Assembly (NCBI RefSeq): GCF_011078175.1
Contig: NZ_JAALCJ010000001.1
Span: forward strand, 186,001 to 250,000
Source of the DNA: Enterobacter cloacae
GTDB lineage: Bacteria > Pseudomonadota > Gammaproteobacteria > Enterobacterales > Enterobacteriaceae
DNA length: 64,000 bases
Direction of reading: 5' to 3'
Shown here: piece by piece, positions 35,999 through 45,305 of the stretch
Numbering within the stretch: the stretch's first letter is position 1
How the letters are laid out: each line of letters starts with the position of its first letter
Notes under the pieces: model-generated
What the model saw: only the letters and a program-made list of their open reading frames with translations
Told to the model about the DNA's origin: nothing
Database searches by the model: none
Translations under genes and position numbers: made by a program

Positions 35999-37539
35999 AA
36001 ATACGCTCACAGGTTGGCATGGTTCTGAATCTCGATAAATGCATTGGCTGCCACACCTGCTCGGTCACCTGTAAAAACGTCTGGACCGGGCGCGAAGGGA
36101 TGGAGTACGCGTGGTTTAATAACGTCGAAACCAAACCGGGCATCGGCTATCCGAAAAACTGGGAAGATCAGGATGAGTGGCAAGGCGGCTGGATCCGCGG
36201 TATTCACGGCAAGTTGACCCCGCGCCTCGGCGGCAAAATGGGCGTCCTGTCGAAGATTTTCGCCAACCCTGTTTTGCCGCAGATTGACGATTACTATGAA
36301 CCCTTCACCTTTGACTATCAGGATCTGCACCGCGCGCCGGAGGGGGATCATCTTCCTACCGCCCGCCCCCGCTCGCTGATTGACGGTAAGCGAATGGACA
36401 AAATCGTCTGGGGACCAAACTGGGAGGAGCTGCTGGGCGGCGAGTTCGAAAAACGCGCCCGCGACCGCAACTTCCAGAAGATCCAGAAAGAGATGTACGG
36501 CCAGTTCGAAAACACCTTCATGATGTATCTGCCGCGCCTGTGCGAACACTGCCTGAACCCGAGCTGCGTCGCCACCTGCCCGAGCGGTGCAATTTATAAG
36601 CGTGAAGAGGACGGCATTGTGCTGATCGACCAGGACAAATGCCGCGGCTGGCGTCTGTGCATCAGCGGCTGCCCGTACAAGAAAATCTATTTCAACTGGA
36701 AAAGCGGCAAATCAGAAAAATGCATCTTCTGCTACCCGCGTATCGAGTCCGGTCAGCCGACCGTCTGCTCGGAAACCTGCGTCGGACGCATCCGCTATCT
36801 CGGGGTGCTGCTGTACGATGCGGACCGTATCGAGGAGGCAGCCAGCACCGAGCATGAGACCGACCTGTACGAGCGCCAGTGCGACGTATTCCTCAACCCG
36901 AACGATCCGGCGGTGATTGAGGAAGCGCTGAAGCAAGGTATTCCACAGAACGTCATCGACGCGGCGCAGCGTTCCCCGGTTTACAAAATGGCGATGGACT
37001 GGAAGCTCGCCCTGCCGCTACACCCGGAATACCGCACCCTGCCAATGGTGTGGTACGTGCCGCCGCTGTCACCGATTCAGTCCTACGCGGACGCGGGTGG
37101 TCTCCCGCAGAGCGACGGCGTTCTGCCTGCCGTGGAAAGCCTGCGTATTCCAGTGCAGTATCTGGCCAACATGCTCAGCGCGGGCGATACCGGGCCGGTG
37201 CTGCGCGCCCTTAAGCGCATGATGGCGATGCGCCATTACAAACGTTCCCAGACCGTGGAAGGCGTGACCGATACCCGCGCCATTGAAGAAGTGGGCCTGA
37301 CCGAAGCGCAGGTTGAAGAGATGTATCGTTATCTGGCCATTGCCAATTACGAAGATCGCTTCGTGATCCCGACCAGCCACCGCGAAATGGCGCGCGACGC
37401 CTTCCCGGAGAAAAACGGCTGCGGCTTCACCTTTGGCGACGGCTGCCACGGCTCCGACACCAAATTCAACCTCTTCAACAGCAGCCGCATCGACGCGATC
37501 AACATCACCGAAGTGCGCGATCATGGGGAGGGAGAGTAA
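35995..37539 (+). CDS. narY: Nitrate reductase Z beta subunit
   Basis: A 514-residue iron-sulfur subunit holding three [4Fe-4S] and one [3Fe-4S] clusters that join NarV to NarZ. The first ferredoxin run CIGCHTCSVTC is at about residues 16-26; the run near 216 reads CRGWRLCISGC, with the Trp that makes one cluster a [3Fe-4S], as in NarH. The start overlaps the narZ stop by 4 bases. Confidence 0.97.
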   Translation: MKIRSQVGMVLNLDKCIGCHTCSVTCKNVWTGREGMEYAWFNNVETKPGIGYPKNWEDQDEWQGGWIRGIHGKLTPRLGGKMGVLSKIFANPVLPQIDDYYEPFTFDYQDLHRAPEGDHLPTARPRSLIDGKRMDKIVWGPNWEELLGGEFEKRARDRNFQKIQKEMYGQFENTFMMYLPRLCEHCLNPSCVATCPSGAIYKREEDGIVLIDQDKCRGWRLCISGCPYKKIYFNWKSGKSEKCIFCYPRIESGQPTVCSETCVGRIRYLGVLLYDADRIEEAASTEHETDLYERQCDVFLNPNDPAVIEEALKQGIPQNVIDAAQRSPVYKMAMDWKLALPLHPEYRTLPMVWYVPPLSPIQSYADAGGLPQSDGVLPAVESLRIPVQYLANMLSAGDTGPVLRALKRMMAMRHYKRSQTVEGVTDTRAIEEVGLTEAQVEEMYRYLAIANYEDRFVIPTSHREMARDAFPEKNGCGFTFGDGCHGSDTKFNLFNSSRIDAINITEVRDHGEGE

Positions 37540-38234
37540 TGCAAATCCTCAAAATCATCGCACTGCTGATTGAGTATCCCGATGAGCTGCTGTGGGAAAA
37601 CCGTGAAGAAGCGCTTTCCCTGGTGGAACAGGGCGCGCCCATGCTGCTGCCGTTTGCGCAGCAGCACCTGAGCGCCCCGCTGCTGGATAAGCAGGCCGAA
37701 TGGTGTGAAGTCTTCGAGCGGGGGCGCGCAACGTCGCTATTGCTGTTCGAGCACGTTCACGCAGAGTCCCGCGATCGCGGTCAGGCGATGGTCGATCTCA
37801 TGAGTCAGTATGAGAAAGCGGGCCTCCAGCTTGACTGCCGCGAGCTACCAGACTATCTGCCGCTCTATCTGGAATATCTCAGTATTGTCAGCGACGACGA
37901 GGCGCGTGAAGGGCTGCAAAACGTCGCGCCGATCCTGGCGCTGATTGGCGGCCGGCTGAAACAGCGTGAGGTAGCGCATTACCAGCTGTTTGACGCCCTG
38001 CTGACGCTGGCCGGAACGCGCCTTTCCAGCGACAGCGTGGCGAAGCAGGTATCCGGTGAAAAACGGGATGATACCCGTCAGGCGCTGGACGCCGTGTGGG
38101 AAGAGGAACAGGTGAAATTTATCGAAGACAACGCCACATCGTGCGACAGCTCGCCGATGCAGCAATATCAACGACGCTTTAGCCAGGACGTCGCGCCCCA
38201 GTACGTGGACGTCAGCGCCGGAGGCCCAAAATGA
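37539..38234 (+). CDS. narW: Nitrate reductase Z assembly chaperone
   Basis: A 231-residue cytoplasmic NarJ-type chaperone that binds apo-NarZ during insertion of the molybdenum cofactor and iron-sulfur clusters. The [14 protein letters not shown] segment is the conserved core of the family, with the acidic, flexible C-terminus following. It starts one base into the narY stop (TAATG), showing tight coupling. It is not part of the final enzyme. Confidence 0.95.
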   Translation: MQILKIIALLIEYPDELLWENREEALSLVEQGAPMLLPFAQQHLSAPLLDKQAEWCEVFERGRATSLLLFEHVHAESRDRGQAMVDLMSQYEKAGLQLDCRELPDYLPLYLEYLSIVSDDEAREGLQNVAPILALIGGRLKQREVAHYQLFDALLTLAGTRLSSDSVAKQVSGEKRDDTRQALDAVWEEEQVKFIEDNATSCDSSPMQQYQRRFSQDVAPQYVDVSAGGPK

Positions 38235-38911
38235 CACATTACCTGAACGTGTTTTTCTACGACATTTATCCCTACATCTGCGCCACCGTATTTTTCCTCG
38301 GCAGCTGGTTGCGCTACGACTACGGGCAGTACACGTGGCGCGCCTCGTCGAGCCAGATGCTCAGCAAACGCGGGATGAACTGGGCCTCAAACCTGTTTCA
38401 TATCGGCATTCTGGGGATCTTCTTCGGGCACCTGTTCGGCATGTTAACCCCGCACTGGATGTACGCCTGGTTTTTACCCATCGCGGTTAAACAGCAGTTA
38501 GCCATGATTGCGGGGGGCATTTGCGGGGTGCTGACGCTGATTGGCGGCTCGATGCTGCTGATCCGCCGCCTGTTCAACCAGCGGGTGCGTGCCACATCCA
38601 CCACGCCGGATATTATCATCATGAGTATCCTGCTGCTTCAGTGCATCCTTGGGCTGTCGACCATTCCTTTCTCCGCCCAGTATCCTGACGGAAGCGAGAT
38701 GATGAAGCTGGTCGGCTGGGCGCAGGGGATCGTGACGTTCAGGGGCGGCTCGTCGGAGATGCTGAGCGGCGTCGCGCCAATCTTCCGCGTACATCTGGTG
38801 CTGGGGATGACGATCTTCCTTATCTTCCCGTTCACCCGACTGGTGCACGTGTGGAGCGCGCCGTTTGAGTACTTCACCCGTCGGTATCAGGTAGTGAGAT
38901 CGCGCCGTTGA
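38231..38911 (+). CDS. narV: Nitrate reductase Z gamma subunit (cytochrome b)
   Basis: A 226-residue diheme cytochrome b of the inner membrane that oxidises quinol for NarZ. Five helices are visible; heme-ligand candidates are His in [15 protein letters not shown] and in [23 protein letters not shown]. It overlaps narW (ATGA) and ends the narZYWV operon. A REP-type repeat follows. Confidence 0.96.
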   Translation: MTHYLNVFFYDIYPYICATVFFLGSWLRYDYGQYTWRASSSQMLSKRGMNWASNLFHIGILGIFFGHLFGMLTPHWMYAWFLPIAVKQQLAMIAGGICGVLTLIGGSMLLIRRLFNQRVRATSTTPDIIIMSILLLQCILGLSTIPFSAQYPDGSEMMKLVGWAQGIVTFRGGSSEMLSGVAPIFRVHLVLGMTIFLIFPFTRLVHVWSAPFEYFTRRYQVVRSRR

Positions 38912-38915
38912 TTTT

Positions 38916-38991
38916 GTCGGGTGGCGGCTACGCCTTACCCGGCCTGTGTTCACACCTCCATAGGCCCGGTGAGGCGAAACCGCCGCCGGGC
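38916..38991. repeat. REP pair (BIME) between narV and nat
   Basis: GTCGGGTGGCGGCTACGCC runs into TTACCCGGCC, and a second inverted unit TAGGCCCGGTGAGGCGAAAC into CGCCGCCGGGC, the standard REP form of Enterobacteriaceae. It lies between convergent genes and its end touches the nat stop codon. Confidence 0.85.
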
Positions 38992-39836
38992 TATTTCCCT
39001 GCCTGCGGATGCGTATCAAACCCTGCCATCACGGCCGACAGCTCGGCCAGGGTGAAGCCGTGCTTCGGGTCGTCAACGCCCAGGCCAAATCGCTCCTGCA
39101 TCAGTTGATATAGCGCCTCCGCATCCGGCAAATGGATCTGCTCCTCCACATGACCATTCTGCCAGTGGGTGAAATTAAAGTTGGTCAGCGTCAGCTTGCC
39201 CCCTTCAGGCAGATGGCGGCACATCAGGAGATGATGACGAAAATGGGACTGCGGCCAGTGCGCCGACCAGAAATTTCCCATCACGTAATCGTTAAAGTAC
39301 TGGGTCGTCAGGTCGAAATGGTACATCGACTGCCAGTGCTCGTGATGGCGGAATTGCAGCACCCAGTCGTTACCCTCGCTCAGCAAACGATAACTCCCGT
39401 GCGGGGTTTCCTGCTCCTCGTTGGCGAGCAAACGAATCGGCGCCGTCAGCGTTTGTCCACCAAATCCCACATCGGCGATCCAGCGCTCGCCGTACAGCTC
39501 AACCAGCAGCAACCGGTGCGTGCGTGGCGGCATCTGCGACGGATTAGCCAGCACGACCCGCCCCAGCACGCTGCGCACCGTAAACCCGACTTCGCGCAAC
39601 ACCCGCTCAAACAGGCCGTTTTGCTCGAAGCAATATCCCCCCCGCCGCGCGGTGACCAGTTTATCCACCAGACACCCGTCGTCCAGATGGATTTCCCGCG
39701 GCAAAACGACGTCGATATTTTCGAAAGGGATCGCGCAGTTATGGTGTAAATGCAGCTCCCGCAGGGTATCGATATCAACCTGTACGGGCCGCTGCCAGCC
39801 CGTGCGGGCGAAATAAGCACTCAGAAATGGGGACAT
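38991..39836 (-). CDS. nhoA: Arylamine N-acetyltransferase NhoA (Nat)
   Basis: A 281-residue cytoplasmic enzyme that acetylates arylamines, hydrazines and N-hydroxyarylamines with acetyl-CoA. The triad is complete: Cys69 in RRGGYCFEQN, His107 in PRTHRLLL and Asp122 in IADVGFGG. Length equals E. coli NhoA, and position beside narV is conserved. The stop codon adjoins a REP element. Confidence 0.96.
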   Translation of the reverse strand: MSPFLSAYFARTGWQRPVQVDIDTLRELHLHHNCAIPFENIDVVLPREIHLDDGCLVDKLVTARRGGYCFEQNGLFERVLREVGFTVRSVLGRVVLANPSQMPPRTHRLLLVELYGERWIADVGFGGQTLTAPIRLLANEEQETPHGSYRLLSEGNDWVLQFRHHEHWQSMYHFDLTTQYFNDYVMGNFWSAHWPQSHFRHHLLMCRHLPEGGKLTLTNFNFTHWQNGHVEEQIHLPDAEALYQLMQERFGLGVDDPKHGFTLAELSAVMAGFDTHPQAGK

Positions 39837-39941
39837 GATTTGCTCCAGAATGTGATATCCCCTGTTTATAAACTATTTTCCCTTATGCATATGCGCAAAA
39901 GTGCTTTTTCGTCATACTCATCGTGTACATGAGGAGATCCT

Positions 39942-40514
39942 ATGAACCACTTTCGCCCTGTTGAATTACGTCATGCCAGTCGTCTTCTGAATCACGGTCC
40001 AACCGTGCTCATCACCAGCCGGGATGAGACCATCGATCGCCGCAACGTCATGGCCGCCGCATGGTCTATGCCGGTGGAATTTGAACCCCCGCGTATCGCG
40101 ATTGTGGTAGACAAAAGCGCGTGGTCACGGGAGCTGATCGAGCGCAGCGGGAAATTCGGCATTGTGATCCCCGGGGTGACGGCAGCCAACTGGACCTGGG
40201 CGGTCGGAAGCGTCAGCGGGCGCGACGAGGATAAATTTAACTGCTACGGTATCCCGGTCATTTATGGTCCTGAACTTGGCCTGCCGGTTATAGAAGATAA
40301 ATGTCTGGCGTGGATGGAGTGTCGGTTATTACCTGTCACTTCTGCGGCAGAAAAATATGACACCCTGTTTGGGGAGGTCGTTTCCGCCGCGGCAGATGAG
40401 CGCGCATTTGTCGCCGGACGCTGGCAGTTTGACGGGGATAAGCTGAATACGCTGCATCATCTGGGGGCGGGCACGTTTGTCGCGAGCGGGAAAATGGTGA
40501 AGGCGCTGGATTAA
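39942..40514 (+). CDS. Flavin-reductase-like (DIM6/NTAB) protein
   Basis: A 190-residue FMN-binding split-barrel protein. The first strands (PTVLITSRDETIDRRNVMAAAWSMPVEFEPPRIAIVVDKSAWSREL) hold the flavin-binding Asn/Ala-Ala-Trp and Ser/Pro-Pro pattern of the flavin reductase-like domain. Such proteins reduce flavin or act as small flavoenzymes. The substrate is unknown. It is followed by a bidirectional terminator shared with the convergent EF-G paralogue. It is divergent from nat. Confidence 0.82.
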   Translation: MNHFRPVELRHASRLLNHGPTVLITSRDETIDRRNVMAAAWSMPVEFEPPRIAIVVDKSAWSRELIERSGKFGIVIPGVTAANWTWAVGSVSGRDEDKFNCYGIPVIYGPELGLPVIEDKCLAWMECRLLPVTSAAEKYDTLFGEVVSAAADERAFVAGRWQFDGDKLNTLHHLGAGTFVASGKMVKALD

Positions 40515-40529
40515 CGCACCTCAAATAAG

Positions 40530-40562
40530 AAAAGCCCTCTTCCTCAGGAAGAGGGCTTTTTA
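40530..40562. terminator. Bidirectional terminator
   Basis: AAAAGCCCTCTTCC pairs perfectly with GGAAGAGGGCTTTT around a 3-base loop, with T and A runs on the two sides. It serves both the flavin-reductase-like gene and the EF-G paralogue. Confidence 0.92.
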
Positions 40563-42662
40563 TTACTTCACACGCTTCGCAATGATCTCATCCGCCACAT
40601 TCCGCGGCGCTTCCGCAAAATGATTGAATTCCATCGTATACGTCGCGCGTCCCTGGGACATCGAGCGCAGCGTGGTGGCGTAGCCAAACATCTCAGCCAG
40701 CGGGACGTCAGCGCGAATAATCTGGCTGCCGTACTGCTCTGCCATCCCCTGCACCAGGCCGCGACGGGAGGAGAGATCGCCCATAATGTTCCCGGCATAC
40801 TCTTCCGGCGTTTCCACCTCAACGTGCATGACCGGCTCGAGAATCACCGGGTCCGCCCGCCGTGCGCCCTCTTTGAAGCCGAGGATCGCCGCCATGCGGA
40901 AGGCCATCTCCGAGGAGTCAACGTCATGGTAGGAACCAAACGTCAGGGTCGCTTTCACATCGACAACCGGATAGCCCGCCAGCACCCCCGTATTCATGGC
41001 TTCTCGCAAGCCTTTTTCCACCGACGGGATGTACTCCCGCGGCACTACCCCGCCTTTCGTGGCATCTTCAAATACGAAACCACTTCCGGCGGCTAACGGC
41101 TCAAGGCTCAGGACCACATGACCGTACTGCCCTTTCCCGCCGGACTGTCGGACAAATTTACCTTCAATATCCTTCACCGCTTTACGCAGGGTTTCACGGT
41201 AGGTGACCTGCGGACGACCAATGTTCGCCTCAACGCCAAACTCGCGCTTCATGCGGTCGACGATAATTTCCAGATGCAGCTCTCCCATCCCGGAGATAAT
41301 CGTCTGACCGGACTCTTCGTCCGTGTGCAGGCGGAACGACGGATCCTCCGCCGCCAGGCGCTGTAGGGCGATCCCCATTTTCTCCTGATCGGCCTTGGTT
41401 TTCGGCTCAATCGCCAGTGAAATAACCGGGTCCGGGAACTCCATCCGTTCAAGGGTGATCACCGCATTCGGGTCAGTCAGCGTGTCACCAGTGGTGACGT
41501 CTTTCAGCCCGACACAGGCTGCGATATCCCCTGCGCGCAGCTCGTCCACCTCATGGCGATCGTTGGCATGCATCAGCACGATGCGCCCGATACGCTCTTT
41601 CTTGCCCTTCACCGGGTTGTACACCGCGTCGCCTTTGCGCAGTATGCCGGAATAGACGCGGATAAAGGTCAGCTGGCCGACGTACGGATCGCTCATCAGC
41701 TTGAAGGCCAGCGCCGAGAACGGTTCATCATCGCTTGGGTGGCGTTCAGCGTGCTGCCCGTCTTCGTCAACCCCATCAATAGCGGGCACGTCTAGCGGAG
41801 ACGGCATCAATTCAATTACCGCGTCGAGCATGCGCTGCACGCCCTTGTTCTTGAAAGCGCTGCCGCACAGCATGGGCTGTATTTCACCGGAGATAGTCCG
41901 GATCCGCAGCCCCTGGATGATTTCCGCTTCATCCAGTTCGCCCGTCTCAAGGTACTTATCCATAAGCTCATCGCTGGCCTCTGCCGCAGACGAGACCATT
42001 TTTTCTCGCCACGTACGGGCGGTGCTCAGCAGATCGTCAGGCACTGGCGCATAGCTAAACGCCATGCCCTGCGTCGCATCATCCCACACAATGGTGCGCA
42101 TCCTGATGAGATCCACCACGCCGGTGAAGTGTTCTTCTGCCCCCACGGGGATCACAATCGGGACCGGATTGGCTTTCAGCCGCTCCTGCATCATCCGCAC
42201 CACGCGGAAGAAATCCGCGCCCGGGCGGTCCATTTTGTTGACGAATGCCAGCCGCGGGACGTGATATTTATTCGCCTGACGCCAGACGGTTTCCGACTGC
42301 GGCTGCACGCCACCGACGGAGTCATAGACCATCACCGCGCCGTCGAGCACACGCATGGAACGTTCCACCTCAATGGTAAAATCCACGTGCCCGGGGGTGT
42401 CGATAATATTAATGCGATGCGGTTCAAAGCCTCTGTCCATACCGGGCCAGAAACAGCTTACCGCCGCCGACGTAATGGTGATCCCGCGCTCCTGCTCCTG
42501 CGCCATCCAGTCGGTGGTTGCCGCGCCATCGTGTACTTCACCCAGCTTGTGGCTCATCCCGGTGTAAAACAGGATTCGCTCAGTGGTGGTTGTTTTGCCC
42601 GCATCGATATGCGCGGAGATACCGATGTTGCGATAACGTTCGAGTGGAATGGGTCGGGGCAT
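40563..42662 (-). CDS. Elongation factor G paralogue
   Basis: A 699-residue translational GTPase of full EF-G length. G motifs are intact: AHIDAGKT at 17-24, switch [20 protein letters not shown] and NKMDR. Domain IV tip loops [10 protein letters not shown] and YHDVDSSE also match housekeeping EF-G. It differs from E. coli FusA across the G' region and domain IV (for example [24 protein letters not shown]). It lies outside the rpsL-rpsG-fusA-tufA operon context, alone and divergent from an ArsR regulator, so it is a second copy. Likely a translocase or ribosome-recycling factor used in special conditions; that is inference. Confidence 0.9.
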   Translation of the reverse strand: MPRPIPLERYRNIGISAHIDAGKTTTTERILFYTGMSHKLGEVHDGAATTDWMAQEQERGITITSAAVSCFWPGMDRGFEPHRINIIDTPGHVDFTIEVERSMRVLDGAVMVYDSVGGVQPQSETVWRQANKYHVPRLAFVNKMDRPGADFFRVVRMMQERLKANPVPIVIPVGAEEHFTGVVDLIRMRTIVWDDATQGMAFSYAPVPDDLLSTARTWREKMVSSAAEASDELMDKYLETGELDEAEIIQGLRIRTISGEIQPMLCGSAFKNKGVQRMLDAVIELMPSPLDVPAIDGVDEDGQHAERHPSDDEPFSALAFKLMSDPYVGQLTFIRVYSGILRKGDAVYNPVKGKKERIGRIVLMHANDRHEVDELRAGDIAACVGLKDVTTGDTLTDPNAVITLERMEFPDPVISLAIEPKTKADQEKMGIALQRLAAEDPSFRLHTDEESGQTIISGMGELHLEIIVDRMKREFGVEANIGRPQVTYRETLRKAVKDIEGKFVRQSGGKGQYGHVVLSLEPLAAGSGFVFEDATKGGVVPREYIPSVEKGLREAMNTGVLAGYPVVDVKATLTFGSYHDVDSSEMAFRMAAILGFKEGARRADPVILEPVMHVEVETPEEYAGNIMGDLSSRRGLVQGMAEQYGSQIIRADVPLAEMFGYATTLRSMSQGRATYTMEFNHFAEAPRNVADEIIAKRVK

Positions 42663-42743
42663 GATATTTCCTTAAGTCTTCATGACTGGTGTGTGACGAC
42701 CGGGATGGTCGCGTGTTCGTTCGTTTGTTATAATAGTCCCATT

Positions 42744-42761
42744 GTACGAGTATTATCGAAC
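42744..42761. promoter_or_regulatory. Candidate ArsR operator
   Basis: GTACGAGTATTATCGAAC has arms GTACGA/TCGAAC with one mismatch around a 6-base AT centre, and lies within a wider AATAGT...ACTATT repeat (42732-42766) in the EF-G/ArsR spacer. On the minus strand TATTAT/TATAAC -10-like sequence adjoins it, so binding could block the EF-G promoter. Confidence 0.4.
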
Positions 42762-42823
42762 TATTTTTTAACGGTTGACCTATTGTTGATATAGCTCAAT
42801 CTCACGCGAGACGCAGGAAAACG

Positions 42824-43123
42824 ATGATCCCAAACCACCCGGAACCTGAACAAATAGTGCTGGAAAATGTGCTGTTCGCCCTCGGTAATCCGCTTCGATT
42901 AGCGATTATTCGCAGGCTGGCCGACGGCAGCGAACTGAGCTGTAACGCGCTGCGCCCGGAAGAGGTGGTGAAATCAACTATGACTCACCACTGGCGCGTG
43001 CTGCGCGACAGCGGCGTGATCTGGCAGCGCCCGCAGGGGCGAGAGAATATGATCTCACTGAGAAGAGAGGATTTGGACGCCCGCTTTCCGGGGCTGCTGG
43101 CGATCTTGCTCCAGGCTAAGTAG
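42824..43123 (+). CDS. ArsR-family winged-helix regulator
   Basis: A 99-residue ArsR/SmtB-fold regulator; the helix-turn-helix is around residues 36-65 (LSCNALRPEEVVKSTMTHHWRVLRDSGVI) followed by the wing QRPQGRENMISLR. The ELCVC metal site of true ArsR is reduced to one cysteine (Cys40), so arsenic sensing is unlikely and the signal is unknown. It has a GCAGGAAAACG ribosome site, is divergent from the EF-G paralogue and overlaps the convergent wHTH gene by 8 bases at the stop. Confidence 0.87.
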   Translation: MIPNHPEPEQIVLENVLFALGNPLRLAIIRRLADGSELSCNALRPEEVVKSTMTHHWRVLRDSGVIWQRPQGRENMISLRREDLDARFPGLLAILLQAK

Positions 43124-43766
43124 CGGCAGCGTCCTCAAGACGATAAACCGGAATGCGCCGTGTTGTTCCGGTAAGGGTGTCGAACACCTCCGTATCGGAC
43201 GTCACTATTCTCATCCCGGTCTTCCTCAACCGCTGCACGTCGGCGGCTATGCGCTGGAGGCCAAACCAGAAAAGCCCGTCAAGCGCGGTGACCGCAAGCC
43301 CCTGTTCCAGCGCCAGCTGGAGGCGCTCGCGGGGGGCTTTCACCTGCTGAGCGATTTGCCGGTAAGGCACTTCCGATCCGCCTGACGCATCGATTCGCTG
43401 AATACGGGTCTTCAGGTGATAGGAAAACGCATCGGGAATGCCGTTCAAATCCCGTTTCAGGCTGTAGACGCAGCCAAACCGCTTGCCGTTGAACAGAACA
43501 TTTTTTTGACTGAGCTGAAACTCATTTCTGATGCCATCAATCAGCTGCGGTGCACGGGTTAGAAGTAACCGGAAGGGAAGCTCAAAGCTGGTCACATAAT
43601 CCACGTTCAGCAGCGCGAGACGCAGCCGCTCTTCTGCCCCGGATTTCTGATCATGACACTCACTCATCACTTCGGCCCACTGGCGCGTCAGACGTTCCGG
43701 CTCGCCGGCTTCGGTGAGAAGGTATTTTTCCAGATGATAATCGACTCTTCCGGTCATGTGGGGCAT
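43116..43766 (-). CDS. Unrecognised protein with C-terminal winged-helix domain
   Basis: A 216-residue protein I cannot name. The C-terminal 50 residues (ADVQRLRKTGMRIVTSDTEVF followed by TRRIPVYRLE) have the pattern of the small winged helix-turn-helix that detects base sequence in phage- and plasmid-borne proteins. The N-terminal 160 residues are mostly helical, with a conserved-looking RLALLNVDYVTSFELPFRLLLTRAP stretch and two Gln/Lys rich segments. No signal peptide or membrane helix is seen. The stop overlaps the ArsR gene stop. It may be a mobile-element remnant or a regulator. Confidence 0.6.
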   Translation of the reverse strand: MPHMTGRVDYHLEKYLLTEAGEPERLTRQWAEVMSECHDQKSGAEERLRLALLNVDYVTSFELPFRLLLTRAPQLIDGIRNEFQLSQKNVLFNGKRFGCVYSLKRDLNGIPDAFSYHLKTRIQRIDASGGSEVPYRQIAQQVKAPRERLQLALEQGLAVTALDGLFWFGLQRIAADVQRLRKTGMRIVTSDTEVFDTLTGTTRRIPVYRLEDAAAT

Positions 43767-43848
43767 CCCGTCAATATGGATGCGGTAATTCTATCCAGCG
43801 CGGGCGGATTTATAAAGGGCGGAGCGCACCGGCATCCGCCCTGACGGA

Positions 43849-44850
43849 CTACTGCTGGATACTCGACCGGTCCGACATATCGCTGGCAGATAAGGTTCTT
43901 GCAGTAGACGCGACCTGTTTTTTGCGTTTATACCGGTCCGGCTGGCCTTCGGGGCGGGTTTTGAACCGGCGATGCAGCCACATATATTGCTCGGGCGCCA
44001 TCATCACGGCGCGCTCAATCGCTCTGTTCATTTGCGTGGCCACCGACGCTTTGTCGCCCCCCTGCAAGGTATCGCTAATATCTTCCAGAATAATCAGCTC
44101 ATACCCTGTGCCGTCTGCTTTTCTGCGCGGTACAAACGGGATCACGGCCGGTCTGGCACTTTTTACCAGCATGTAGCTCCCGGCGGTTGTCGCGGCGTCC
44201 GGGACGGCAAAAAACGGCACAAACACGCTATTCGTTTTGCCATAGTCGTGGTCCGGGGCATACCACAGGATCTCGTTTTGCTTCAGCGCGCGGATCATGC
44301 CCTTCAGGTCATAGCGGTCAAGCATGGTTTTATTGGAACGCAGACGACCGCGCGTTTGCAGCCAGTCGAGCAACGCATTATTGTTGGGACGATACACACC
44401 AATACCCGCGTTGAGCATGCCAAAGATGCGTGCGCCTAATTCCAGCGTGAGAAAATGCATGCCAATGAGCACCACGCCCCTTCCTTGCGCCCGCGCCTGT
44501 TCCATATGTTCGTAGCCGGTCACGCTAAAGTGTTTCCGCACGCGCCAGTCGGGCCAGAACCACGCAATCCCCGTTTCGATGACGCCCATTCCAACCGATT
44601 CAAAATTACGCTCAAGCAGTCGCTCGCGCTCATCCTCGTTCATCTCCGGAAAACAAAGTTCAAGGTTACGTCTGGCAATGTCCACGCGGCGTAGAAGCAG
44701 ACGCATGGCCAGACGCCCAAGCCCGTGACCTGTTTTCAACAGCAGCGGGTACGGAAGCTGAACCGTGCACCAGAGCGCGGCAATGCCTGCCCAGCTGAGC
44801 CAGTAACGGGGATGAATAAAGGCGAGTGAAAACTGAGGTAATTTTGTCAT
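43849..44850 (-). CDS. LpxL-type lipid A acyltransferase paralogue
   Basis: A 333-residue inner-membrane late acyltransferase of Kdo2-lipid A. The N-terminal membrane anchor (residues 15-40), the HX4E active-site motif His132-Glu137 (GMHFLTLE), the PDHDYG motif and the [16 protein letters not shown] tail all follow LpxL more than LpxP. E. coli has no acyltransferase here, so this is an extra copy, as the LpxL1/LpxL2 sets of Klebsiella. It has about 27 extra basic and Ser-rich residues after the usual end. It would add a secondary acyl chain to lipid A; the chain type is unknown. Confidence 0.88.
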   Translation of the reverse strand: MTKLPQFSLAFIHPRYWLSWAGIAALWCTVQLPYPLLLKTGHGLGRLAMRLLLRRVDIARRNLELCFPEMNEDERERLLERNFESVGMGVIETGIAWFWPDWRVRKHFSVTGYEHMEQARAQGRGVVLIGMHFLTLELGARIFGMLNAGIGVYRPNNNALLDWLQTRGRLRSNKTMLDRYDLKGMIRALKQNEILWYAPDHDYGKTNSVFVPFFAVPDAATTAGSYMLVKSARPAVIPFVPRRKADGTGYELIILEDISDTLQGGDKASVATQMNRAIERAVMMAPEQYMWLHRRFKTRPEGQPDRYKRKKQVASTARTLSASDMSDRSSIQQ

Positions 44851-45005
44851 GGAAAAAATTATCCTTTTACTAATTTGTACTTAATCTGGTGCAGTTGCAG
44901 TGCTTACCTGCTGATTTAACGAATATTGCTCGGAAGGATGAATTGTAGCGGAATAGTGATGGTTTTTATTATCGATTTTTGCGAAAGGGAATAAAAGCGG
45001 AGAGC

Positions 45006-45030
45006 GCCGGGTGATATTGCACCACCCGGC
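45006..45030. terminator. Hairpin after pptA
   Basis: GCCGGGTG and CACCCGGC close a 9-base loop just beyond the pptA stop. No clear U-tract follows on the minus strand, so it may be a stabilising stem or weak terminator. Confidence 0.45.
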
Positions 45031-45037
45031 AGGCAAG

Positions 45038-45268
45038 TTACATCGAATAGCCTGGCTTCTTAATCAGTTCATCCAGTTTCGGGCCGATCTCGGTATCCCA
45101 GACCTGCGCCTTCCAGTCAGCTTCCTGAACCTCCTGAAGCGCCACGGAGATTGAGCGATCTTTGCTGTTCAGGTGACGGGCGATCGCTTCGGCGATATCC
45201 GCCGCCAGAGCCGTTTTTTGTTCGTCAGTAAGATCGCGCGGAAAACATTTAATATCAACGTGTGGCAT
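45038..45268 (-). CDS. pptA: Tautomerase PptA
   Basis: A 76-residue 4-oxalocrotonate tautomerase-family enzyme. The ATG at 45268 is used, so that Pro2 (MPHVDIK), the catalytic base, is exposed; the longer frame to 45301 would bury it and lacks the GGAGG site that precedes 45268. E. coli PptA (77 residues) has the same core [11 protein letters not shown] and ends KKPGYSM. The natural substrate is unknown. yncG lies upstream on the same strand. Confidence 0.93.
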   Translation of the reverse strand: MPHVDIKCFPRDLTDEQKTALAADIAEAIARHLNSKDRSISVALQEVQEADWKAQVWDTEIGPKLDELIKKPGYSM

Positions 45269-45305
45269 GTACAGGCCTCCATTTACAGGTGAGCGTTCCA
45301 CGTTA

